Below are positions 35,430-46,800 of a stretch of DNA of 64,000 nt, in pieces. Made by a program: the position numbers and the translations under genes. Source of the DNA: Botryosphaeria dothidea (taxonomy: Eukaryota; Ascomycota; Dothideomycetes; Botryosphaeriales; Botryosphaeriaceae); contig WWBZ02000033.1 of the NCBI GenBank assembly GCA_011503125.2, positions 3,224,001 to 3,288,000 of the forward strand. The letters run 5' to 3'. The notes under the pieces were generated by a model that was given only the letters and a program-made list of their open reading frames with translations, did not search any database and was not told the origin of the DNA. The stretch's first letter is position 1, and the number at the start of each line of letters is the position of its first letter.

Positions 35430-38400
35430 TCAAGTCAGCTGTTGCGTCTCGACCATGCCCGCATATATGCCCCCTTGCGCAACAAGCTCGTCGTGGTTGC
35501 CCTGCTCCACAATCCTGCCCTTCTCGAAAACGAAAATACGATCCGCCTTCTGCACGCTGGCCAGTCGGTGCGCTACCATGATGGTTGTGCGTCCCGACGA
35601 CGCGGCTGCGATCGCCCTCCTAACCTCTTTCTCGCTCGTGGCATCCAGCTGGGAGGTAGCTTCATCTAGCAGCAGGATTTCTGGGTCTCTGATGAGCGCC
35701 CGCGCTATCGCCAATCTCTGCCGCTGCCCACCCGACAGTCGACCACCATTAGCCCCCACCTCGGTGTTGTAGCCTTCCGGCAACCCCATGATAAATTCAT
35801 GGAGCGCGCACATCTTGCAAACACGCTCCACATCCTCGCGCGTCGGCGTGACTCCAGGCCGCGCCCCCAATGCCACATTGTGAATGACACTTCCGGGGAA
35901 CAGGTTTGGCTCTTGCTCAACGAGGCCGATCCTTGCCCTATGGGATTTCACTGCCTTGCTCTTGATGTCCTCGCCGTCTAGGATGACTCTACCCGACGTT
36001 GGATCGTAGAAGCGTTCAATCAGCGCGATGGACGAGGATTTGCCGGCGCCAGATCGACCAACAAATGCGACATATTCACCCGCCCTGATGGACACGTTGA
36101 TATCCTTGAGAGCAAGCGTATCCGGCCGGGACGGATAAGCCAGACTGACATTTCTAAAGTCTAGCGTACCCTTGCTGCGAGCCTTGGGCTTCTCCGTGTC
36201 GTCCGACGATGAAAGAGTGCTCGCGCTATTGGCGCTCGGGCGATCGACGATGATGGAGGGCTTTTCATCATGCAGCTTGAAGATGTTACGAGCCGCAGTC
36301 TTTGCACGAGTAACCTCAGGCGCAAGACTGAACATCTGCCCGGAGGTCTGAGCGGAGAAAAGCAACGCTGGCAGCACGATGAAGAATTCACGCATACCAT
36401 ACATGCCGTCGCGCACTTGCTTGGATCCCCTAGTAACATCTGTTAGCGGTGTTTGGATGACATTCATTCAGATAACACTTACCACCAGTACGCCAGTGCA
36501 TACACAAAATAGGTGATGGAGAGGGAAAATGCCAGGAGGATATTTCCAGTCAAAGTGAACTTCAAACTCTCCTTGTATGGTCCTTCAATAGCTTGCTTGT
36601 ACTGATTCAACACCCCACGCTCACGTCCCAGGGCAGAGACGGTGCGAATTGCAGAGCACGCCTCAGATGCCAAAGCTGCGGCATCATTGTAGGCGGACTG
36701 GTGACGCTCCTCTGCAATGGATAGCACGCGCAGTCTAAAGAAGCCAGCGACAAGCATGACGGGCACAGCAGCGAGAAGTACAACTGCAATTTTCCAGGCC
36801 ACAACATGGGCGAGGATGATTCCACCACAGATCGAAGTGGTGACCGAGAAGATTGTACCGATAATGACACCCGACAGGCCGCTGATGCTACCGGCGTCCA
36901 TGCTCAAGCTCGACATGAGTGAATGAGGTGAGCGTCCTGGCTTTGAGAACCAAGAAACATCCTGTCTGAGGATGTTCCGAAGTGACGTATCTTGGATGCG
37001 GCAGAGCAACCACTGTCCCACGATTCCGAAGCAGGATCCACTTGTTGTGTATGCGCAGAGTGCGATGAGGGACAAGATAAAGAAAAGCAAGCAGAACTCA
37101 TTGATGCGACTCGCAAAGTTCGGGCTGTCGAATTCCATGTTCAAAATCGTCACGAGATTACCAAAGACGATAGCCTCGCCAATGATGATGGCGCCACTGA
37201 CCATGGAAGCAAACAGACCGAGCGCAACGTAGAAAGATTCGGGCTTGCTGAGAAGGAAAGCCCTGCGGATCAATTGACCAATACCGAATGGTTTGGATGG
37301 TCCTTCCTTCTCCGAAGGCTGAACTTGCTCAACTGTTGGAGCCTCAACGTCCTTTTCCATGTCGGTTGTGTCTGGGACGATGCTGGGGGTTGCTGTGATC
37401 GAAGACGTCTTTGAATCCAATGGACTCTTATCGAACTTTTGCGCCTCCACAAGACGGCTGTAGGCTCCATTTCTCTCAATGAGGCCTTCGTGAGTGCCCT
37501 CTTCAATGAGATTGCCCTGATCCATGACCATGATCTTTGCAGCGTTCTTGATTGTCGCTAAACGATGCGCGACAATGATGGTTGTACGACCCGACACAGA
37601 TGTGGCTTTGTCGAGCGCTTTCAGAACCAATGCCTCACTAGTCGCGTCCATGGCACTTGTGTACTCATCGAGGATGAGCAAAGAGGGGTTGCCAACCAGA
37701 GCTCTCGCGAGACAAATACGTTGTTTCTGTCCACCAGACAGAGAAGTGTGGCCTGAGCTGCCAATAGCAGTGTGAATACCATCGGGAAGGATGTCGAAGA
37801 AATCACAGGCCGCTTCGCGCGCAGCCTCTTCGCAGCGGCTGAGCACCTCCTCATCGGATAGTCCGTGGTCTTCGCCGAGGCCGTATTTGATGTTCTCAAA
37901 AATAGTGCCCGTGAAGAGTACCGGCTCTTGATTGACCATGGCAATACGAGAGCGAAGCCCATGGACGTTGAACTGCTTGATGTCCTTGGAGCCGATAGTG
38001 ACTCTTCCGGAGGACGGGTCATAGAATCTGAGCAGAAGGCCGGCCACAGTCGACTTGCCAGAGCCAGAAGCACCTACGATACCATTGACAGCGCCAGGTT
38101 TGAAGTCGAGATTGACTCCATTCAGAACCCTGGCGGTGGGGCGAGCAGGGTAGACAAAGGTGACGTTCTCAAAGCTGATTCCTCCTGCAAAAGCCGATTG
38201 GTCAGGGGTCTCCCCCTCCTTCGCGTAGACATCGATGTGTGGATCCGCATGATCCAAGACCTCGAAGATGGATTCACCAGCTCCCGCTGCCATAGCAAAG
38301 GTCTGAAGGAAAGGTCCAAATTGGCCGACGACAAACGATGCGTCAAGAATGAGCAAGACCACAGCATAGATAGTTCCGGCACCGCCCTCGGCACCCCTAT

Positions 38401-39454
38401 CTTCCTGGAGTTGAGTGCCGTACCAAAAGGCAAGAGCATTGGCAGAATAAGCGGTGAAGTAGATGCTTCCGAGCATGGCAGCTCCTGCAATGGATTTTTT
38501 GATGCCTGATCGAACGGAGGTCCTCAAGAGTTCAAGGTATTCGTCGCACAACTGGTCCGCAATTCCAAAAGCCTGGACGACCTGCACAGCTTTGAGGGAG
38601 CTCGAAGCGATGGCAGATGCCTTCTCCGCAATGTCGGCCGAGCTCTTCTGGAATTTGGCCACGGTCTTGGAGCCGAAGAAGATGATGAGGAACATGGTTG
38701 GGATGACCGCAACCAAGAGTACTCCGGTCAGTTGGGCGTCCAGGATGAAGCCGGTGATGAAGGCGGCGACGAAGTAGGAGATGGACTGTATGAAGAGGCC
38801 GACCTTCTCGGATGTACCCAGCTGAACGATTTGAGTCTTTTCGGTAAGAATGCTCGTCATGTCCGGGGCTTCGACATCAAAATAAGCCATCTCCATACCC
38901 AGGGCACGTTCAAGCAGGGCCTCCCGTAGCCCGCGGGAAGTCCTCTCTCCGATGATTCCCCAGCAACATGCCCATCCCCAAGTGATCACAAAGTATGCGA
39001 CGGCGACCCCAAGCAATTGGCCGATACGCACAGCAAGGTCGTGCTCTGAAGGCGGGAAGGAATCGATGATATGGCCGAAGATGACGCCAATAAGGGGCAT
39101 TGGTACTCCGGCGGCAATGCCCAGGATTACACCGGCGACGAGTATGAAACGGTCTTGGAAGCTCTTGAGAGGACGGTACAGCGAGAAGTACGAGGTTTTG
39201 AAGGGATTGAGACCAGCTATACGCTTGAAGAATGACCTCGAGACACCACCAATTTCAGCGTGCCACGCTCGCGGCTGAGCGGTGCTCATCGAGGTCATGT
39301 CCATATCGCGGCGCCATTGAGAGTCGCCGGCGCTGATTTCTGAAGCATGGGTTGCGTGTTGAGAACGGGTCTCTGCAGCAACGGCGTCGGCATTGTTGCG
39401 AGTGCGGACGGGTTGGAGAGCCGTAGGCTCTGTCGGCACAGCGGAGGCCTCCAT
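35430..39454 (-). CDS. Full-length ABCB-type ABC transporter, candidate siderophore exporter
   Basis: It is a membrane exporter of the multidrug/a-factor (MDR/Ste6) type with two fused halves. Two exons are read, 39454-36483 and 36429-35430, giving 1,323 residues. Order is TMD1, NBD1, TMD2, NBD2. NBD1 has Walker A GASGSGKST (about 465), Q-loop VNQEP, signature LSGGQKQ (about 573), Walker B LLILDEYTSAMD and H-loop VAHRL. NBD2 has GRSGAGKSS (about 1120), VEQEP, LSGGQRQ (about 1225), ILLLDEATSQLD and VAHRL. All ATP-site residues are in place. It is transcribed divergently from the NRPS across a 1.4 kb region and ends 1.6 kb from sidA. Transport of the siderophore, its precursor or a breakdown product is inferred from position only. 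Confidence 0.95.
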
Positions 39455-40005
39455 GGAGCAATTGGATAGTGGAGATGGGTGGCGTCCAACGTGTTGTCAA
39501 CCAGTGCTTTACGTATAAGGGGAGTTTGGGCCTCGGCAGGTCAAAGGGCCATGTCTGCAGAAACTGGAGATGACAAGCTTGGCCAGGCCAACACACCGAA
39601 GCTCCTGGGCAGTCCCGAAGAGGAAACTGGGAGGGCTGGAGCTTTGACGAACAGGAACAAAAAAGGCTGACGGAGAAGAGGCAATGCGAAAACACCGGAG
39701 CAGCGGTCAGGGCACAGACATTGTCAATGATGATGAAAGACAAGCCGCCGATGAGTAAAGCGAGCGGATGAGTAAAGCAGGCCGGTGCCGGTGGCGGCGC
39801 CTTAGCCGGCGCGGGCGAGGGTGTTGGGACCATGACAGAATTCTACGGCTCGCCGACTTGGCCGGAATGCAGGGCTTGAGACCGGAGGCTACTGGGCAGG
39901 CGTCGGCGGCTGTAGTAGGAAAAAGCGGCGGAACGGGAGCGGTGCAGATGGTGGACCACCCACGTAAGGCCCGACGCCATCGGCTGGGCCCCTGCAGTGT
40001 GGGGC

Positions 40006-40014
40006 TTATCTGAT
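40006..40014 (-). promoter_or_regulatory. Iron-GATA site ATCAGATAA (NRPS/ABC upstream, first)
   Basis: The plus strand reads TTATCTGAT, an exact reverse-complement match to ATCWGATAA, 850 bases before the NRPS ATG and 550 bases before the ABC transporter ATG. Confidence 0.7.
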
Positions 40015-40131
40015 CCGCCTGCTTGACACGGCCTAGGGCGAAAGGGGCTGCTGTTAAGCCTCTTGGGGGCGTGTGTCCGGCAGCCAAGTTCCATGGAAGA
40101 ATTTTGCATGCAACCTCAGCCATTCGCCGAA

Positions 40132-40140
40132 TTATCTGAT
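40132..40140 (-). promoter_or_regulatory. Iron-GATA site ATCAGATAA (NRPS/ABC upstream, second)
   Basis: This is a second exact match in the divergent region, 730 bases before the NRPS. It overlaps an inverted repeat, ATCTGAT-G-ATCAGAT at 40134-40148, whose other arm is a near-consensus site (ATCAGATGA). Confidence 0.7.
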
Positions 40141-40862
40141 GATCAGATGAGATTTCCGGTGACACACGATTTCCACAGCAGCCCACGATGCCCGCAGCGC
40201 ACATGCCCGCGCCGCCCCCGACGGACCAGGGCTGGTGGGGCGGGCACTCCGATCGCGGACCAGGGCATGCTGCTGGAGGCATGCTGGGGCGGTGCCCTGC
40301 GCTAGTGCCGACGGGACGCGTCAAGCTGTCACCGCGCGGCTGCGCGGGGAGCGGCGAGCCAGAACGGACGGGCGGCGAGGGGGGACAGGAGACAGGAGAC
40401 AGCAGAGCGGGTGGCCAGGCGGGAAGATTGGTGGGTGGTGGTGGTGGGCTGGTGTCGCGTCGGTACCAGTGCTTGCGGGTAGCGCCTGGCGAGCTGGGTA
40501 CCGGTACACACGCGTGGGCCTGGGGCGCGGGCGTCCTGGCGCTAGCTAGCGGAGGCATGACCCTGCCCTGCTCGCACGGGCATGGGCCACCATTAACATC
40601 GTCATCGACAGCGACTCCACGCGCCATCTCCTCGAATCTGTCCGCCTGGGCGCCATGGAAGCGGCCGTCAGCGTGGCCACTATACCGGGAGTACATCGCC
40701 TGTGGCCGCAAATTATGAGCCGCTGAATTTGTCGGGGAATGATTCGCTGATCGCTCTATCCCGCCGGCTCCCTCCTCTATACTTGTACCACTTGAGCGCT
40801 CCAGAGCTCACACTTGCCTGTCCCTAATTTCCTAATCCGTAACGTGACTGCGCCAGCCAGCC

Positions 40863-43800
40863 ATGGACTTGACCGCGTTTCCCAATCTTCGTTCGACGCA
40901 GTCACCCCGTGCTGCAGACCGCCCGCCCGCCTCCGAGACGCTCGCCGGCTTGCCGCAGCTGTCCGACGAGCTCATCTGCTGCGCGTGGGCTGCGTTGCTG
41001 CAGGCATACACCGGCCTCGACTCTGTGAGCTTTCTGGTCGACGACGCTGCCGTCGAGGTTAGCGCCACCACTGGCAGCATCTCCAGCATCTCGCCACCAC
41101 ACTCCACCGCACGGCTCGCCAACGTCACTCGAGTCTGCATCAACTCGGTATGCCGCCCCGCCCAGAGCGTCTCCGCAGATTTCCTTCTAACGCTCTTTCA
41201 GACTCCTTCGACCCACCCGTTGGCCCTGACTTTTCAATACGATCGGGACGCTGCCGAAGGACGCCTCATCTCCTCGGCTTATCTGCCCGCCCAGCACCTC
41301 CGCCACCTGGCATCGCAGCTGAGACGCTGCATCGCCCAGGCCTCCGCCTCGAGCTCGAGTTTGGATTCCGCTGGGTCCGAGATGAGTGTGCCGCCGTCAG
41401 TCCTCAACCCGCACCCGGAGGCGCTGGAAGGCCCACGGTTGCTCCACCAGCTTGTGCGGTGGGCGGACTCTGCAACGCTGGCCATCGACTATCTCGGTCA
41501 TGACGGATCTCGTCGAAAACTGTCCTACGCTTCTCTGGACCGAGTTACGACTTCGCTTGCAAGCAAAATCATCACCCACCTGACTCCGGCGGGATCGCAT
41601 CCCGTGGTACCGCTGCTCATACCACAATGCCCTGAGCTCTACATAGCCCAGCTTGCCGTGTTGAAGGCAGGGGGGGCATTTTGCCCTCTGAACTTGGACG
41701 CGCCCGAAGAACGCGTCAAGTTCATCTTGCAGGACGTCTCTGCGAAACTCGTCATTACTGTTGCTTCACTTCGCCATAAGATACCCCCGAACGAGAATGT
41801 TCATGTTTTGCTATTAGACGCCCTTTGCTGCGATCCAGAATCCCAGGCTGAAGTGGATCTGCCGAGCCCCAGTCCGGAGGACCTTGCGTACGTCATGTAT
41901 ACTTCCGGGTCCACGGGCACTCCGAAAGGCGTGGGCGTTTCACATCTTGCGGCCACTCAAAGCCTGTTGGCTCACGATCGTCACATTCCCTCGTTTTCCC
42001 GCTTTCTTCAGTTTGCTGCGCCCACATTCGATGTGTCGGTGTTCGAAATTTTCTTCCCTTTATTCAAAGGATGCACCCTTGTTACGTGTGATCGGACAGA
42101 TCTGCTCAATGATCTGTCCGCCATGATGCGGAAGCTCGAGGTTGATGCAGCCGAGCTTACTCCCACGGTTGCAGGAACGCTGTTGCAGACGCGCGACGCT
42201 GTACCAAAACTCAAACTCCTCCTCACGATCGGCGAGATGCTCAGCGCCCAGGTTGTGGAGGAGTTTGGTGGCAGCGAGCTCAAGCCAAGCATCCTGTGGG
42301 GCATGTACGGCCCCACGGAGGCCGCTATACATTGCACTCTGCAACCACGGTTTAGCGCCGAATCAAAGGTGGGCAACATCGGAGTCCCGCTAGACACCGT
42401 TTCAGCCTTTGTCGTCGCTCCCCCGCCTGAAGATCAGTCCATACCCGCTCCATTGGAAATTCTTCCCATTGGCCAGGTTGGAGAATTAGCCGTCGGCGGG
42501 CACCAACTCGCTATCGGATATCTCAACCGGCCCGAGCAGACTGCTGCCGCGTTCGTCCACCATCCGAAATACGGACGCTTATACAGAACAGGAGATAAGG
42601 CGCGCCTACTGCCCAATGGGACCCTGGAGTGCCTGGGCCGTATCTCTTCGGGCCAAGTGAAGCTGAGAGGCCAACGTGTTGAGCTCGGGGAGGTGGAGCA
42701 GGCACTGTCAAAAATTGACGGGTGCCGTAACGCCACCGCCAGCGTCATTTCCGGGATCCTTGTCGCTTTCTGTCTTGTTCACGATCGCAACCTCACTGCC
42801 AAACAGATCATCGCCGAATCCAAACGTTGGCTTCCAGCCTTCATGGTTCCTGGAGATGTCGTTATTCTGGATGACCTTCCTCGACTGCCTTCAGGCAAGG
42901 TCGACCGCAAAGGACTCGAGGCCAGCTACAAGGAAAACCACCAGCCCGATCAGTCGGCACGGCAAGAATACGCAGACGAAACAGAGAGTTTTCTTTGTGA
43001 AGTCCTTGCCGGCGTTCTCCATGAAACCGTCTACCCAACAAGCAACCTTCCCGCTTTGGGCCTCGATTCCTTGAAAGCCATCAGGATAGCGTCGTCCCTA
43101 CGATCATCCGGATACTCCCTCGCTGCTATAGATGTCCTCTCCGCTGATAATGCTGCCTCTTTGAGTGTGTTGCTGCGGGGTCGTAATATCTCGAACGAGC
43201 CTTTGATATCGCCAAGCGACGTCTTCAAAGACCTTAAGCTTGCTGCACTGGACTCGCAGGACTTGTCAAGTAGGACATCTAACATCGAAGATGTCGTCAG
43301 TTGCACTCCCTTGCAAACGGCCATGCTTGCCGAAACAGCAATCAACCCGAAAGCTTACTGCAATTGGATTGAGTTTGAGATAAAGAAGCCTTGCGAAATC
43401 AGTGACATCAAGCGATGGCTCAAGGAACTTGGCAAAAGAAACGAGATCTTGCGTTCTGGTTTCTGCAGCTTGACAGGCTCCTCGCACTCATACGCCCAAG
43501 TCATATGGTCAGAACTTTCGGATGAACAGTGCATCGAGGTCGATGATTTTGAGCGGACCTATGAACTTAGCTCCCCCCAATCATTGCTCAGGCCGCTCAA
43601 GTTCCAGATTCGTGCCTTCGCCGAGAGCGCTAGGATACTCTGTCAGATCCACCATGCTTTGTACGATGGATGGTCCGCGGAACTGATTGTATCCGACTTA
43701 AAGGATTTGGTCGCGGGCCAAGTCCTACCGGAGAGGCCTCAGTTTCGAGAAGTGGCCTTGCACTTTGCTACTATGAGCACGGCCGACTTTGAACCGTTAC

Positions 43801-46800
43801 TGGATTACTGGAGAAAGAAGCTGGACAACTTCGCTTATACTCCGCTTCCAAACTTTAATGGTAAAAAGGTCGCCGTGGATAGCCTTACTATCACTGGTCG
43901 CAACTTTTCCACGTCTCTAGATGTTCTTCGGCATCGTGCAGCATTATTAAGAATAAATCCCCAAGTGTTTTTCCAGGCGGCTATTGCATTCTTGACAAAC
44001 TTCTACGTCAATAATAGCGATGTCACCATTGGTACTGTTACGTCCGGACGAACGATCCCTGTTTCTCAGGTTGAAGAGATCATTGGGCCTTGCATTGCAA
44101 CGCTTCCACTACGGCTGGATGTCTCTCATTCCCGTACGGTCAAAGACTTGCTTCTGAATATCCATGAGCTTAATCGTGCCATGCTTAACAACTGCGAGCT
44201 TCCTCTACGCGATTTGAAAAAGGCAGCTGGCTTAACGCCTGGAAGCCCACTGTTCGATATCCTCTTCGTGTGGCAAGAGAGCCTGCACAGTGGACGGGCT
44301 GATGATTCTGTTCAGCAAGTTGACGGTGCTGATCAACTTGAGTTCAAGCTGACACTTGAATTTGAGCCTCGGGCAACTGGAATCTTGTCCAGAGCAACTT
44401 TCGACCCTGCTATTCTACCAAAGTCACAAGTTGATTTCATCATCTCGCAAGTTGAGCAACTTGTCAACAATTTCCTGGGAGATCTGGATATTGAGTTGTC
44501 ACAATCGCTGGAGCACTTGAATCACTCTGTCCTGTCCATCGAAAATCCCGACTTCAAGCATGAGGAGATTGTCGTTGGGCCCGCACATGCTGTCGAAGCC
44601 AGAAGTAAGCAAGCTCAGGATGCTCCGGCGATCGCATTCAGCTCTCATATTTCTGCGGATGACACTCAGATAACAACACTATCTTACAAGGAACTGAACA
44701 AGAGGGCAAACCAACTGGCAAACCTGCTCATCTCTCAGAATACGCTGCCTGACCAGCTCGTCTGTATCTGTATGGAGAAGTCAGTCGATCTTTACGTTTC
44801 AATTCTTGCGACTTTGAAGGTTGGTGCCGGCTACGTTCCGATTACTCCAGAGACACCTTTGGACAGGATCAGGTCCATCCTCGAGGCTGCACAAGTGCAG
44901 ACGTGTCTGACCAGGAGTGACTGCATCGCTGAAATCCGCTCGCTGGGAGATCGGACTGTCTTTGAAGTGGATAAAGTCAGTCTGCAGGAATTCAGCGATG
45001 TGGATCCTAGCGTACCCTACGATGGCTCGCGAGTGGCATACGCCGTATTCACCTCTGGAAGTACCGGTACTCCCAAGGGTGTGCTGGTGACCCAGGATAA
45101 CCTCATGAGTAACCTGAAGGTTCTCTCTGAGATATATCCGTGCCCCGACAGCTCCAGACTCCTTCAATCCTGCTCGCAGGCTTTCGATGTATCCGTATTC
45201 GAGATTTTCTTTTCATGGTATGCCGGGATGTGCCTGTGCTCAGCCACAAAGGACGAGCTCTTCCAAGACATGGAGCTCGCAATCCGCAACATGGGGATCA
45301 CACACCTCAGCTTCACACCAACAGTAGCAGCCCTTGTCAATCCAGAGAATGTTCCGAACGTCAAGTTCCTTGTTACTGCGGGCGAAGCAGTCACGGAGCA
45401 TGTGAAGCGGACCTGGGCTGGTAAGGGACTCTACCAAGGATACGGGCCGTCTGAGACAACCAATATTTGCACCATTCGGCCCAGAGTTACCGAAGAAGAT
45501 CTGATCAACAATATCGGTGCACCGTTCACTAACACTTCTGCCTTCGTCATGGATGAGGTAAAGAATGTGTTCATTCCAAGAGGAGGTGTTGGTGAACTCT
45601 GTTTCGGTGGAGACCAGGTCTTCCGCGGCTACCTGAACATGCCTGACCTTAATGCCAAGAAAATCATCGATCACCCTAAGTTTGGCCGCATTTACAGAAG
45701 TGGCGATATGGGCCGTCTCTGCCCGGATGGATCGATCCTGTTCACCGGTCGTTCAGATGATCAGGTCAAGCTACGTGGTCAGCGTATTGAGCTCGGCGAG
45801 ATCAACAGCTGCATTCTGGATTCGCCCAACGTTACCGACTGCGTAACATTGCTCATGGGCGTTCAAACTAGATCCGCTCAGCAACTCGTTTCTTTCTGGG
45901 TGCCTGCTGGAGCTTCTTTAGCAGACAGCACGGTCATTCCCATTCATGAAGCTGAGCAGAAGACCATAGTTGAGGTCTTTGGACATTTGACAAACAAACT
46001 TCCGGTGTACATGCTTCCAAACGCTTTGGTCCCCGTCACATCTATCCCGATGACAGTCCAGGGCAAAACGGATAAGCGCAAGCTTGCCGCAATGTACCAA
46101 CAGCTGACACCGGAGTTTGTTGACTCAGTCTCTCGGAAGATGGAAGAAGTTGATGATGCCGGGGAGTGGTCTGAAGTTGAGCGCAGGGTCGCTGGTGTTC
46201 TGTCAGGAATTGTCAATATGCCCGCGAGTGAGATCAAGAGGCAGGTATCCTTCTTCGCCTACGGCCTGGATTCTATCTCTGCGATATCTCTCTCGAACGG
46301 ACTTAAATACGTCGGGTTTCCAAGGATACCGGTCTCTACAATTTTGAAGAACGCAACCGTGTTGCGTCTGGCCAAGACTGTGTCTCAACAGACGTCGGAT
46401 TCGGAAGGAGACCATACTACAGTTGATCCCGCTGCCGTCTTCGATAATGCTACGAAAGACCAGATCCTGGCTGAGTTCAACGAAAAGCACATTTCCGTTT
46501 CGAAGATCCTGCCTTGCAGTCCCCTGCAAGAAGCCATGATATCAGCAGGAGGTTCTTCTGAGACTGCCACCTATCTCAACAGAATGCTCTTCAAAGTCAA
46601 AGGGGATATTTTTCGCCTTCGCAAAGGCTGGGAAACCATGTGTAGCAGACATGAGATTCTCCGAACTTGTTTTGTGGCCACTGATGATCCCCAGTATGCC
46701 TTCGCTCAAATCGTGCTCGAGCACAGCGACCCTCAATGGGACTCACTTGATACAGACCAGTCTGATTTGACGTCAGCTATTGATCAGTATGTTGGCTCCA

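Larger units (their letters stand above)
39455..40862. other. Divergent upstream region between ABC transporter and NRPS
   Basis: A 1.4 kb GC-rich region separates two divergent starts. It contains two exact iron-GATA sites (40006 and 40132), the second embedded in an inverted repeat. A pyrimidine-rich stretch with TCTATACT (about 40776) lies 85 bases before the NRPS ATG. Long GC-rich open frames on both strands (39707-40711 minus, 40188-40718 plus) show no motif and look like composition effects. Confidence 0.65.

Noticed and set aside
39707..40711. 334-codon minus-strand open frame in the NRPS/ABC promoter
   Set aside because: It is Pro/Arg-rich with no motif, overlaps the divergent promoter and both iron-GATA sites, and has similar open frames on the other strand.
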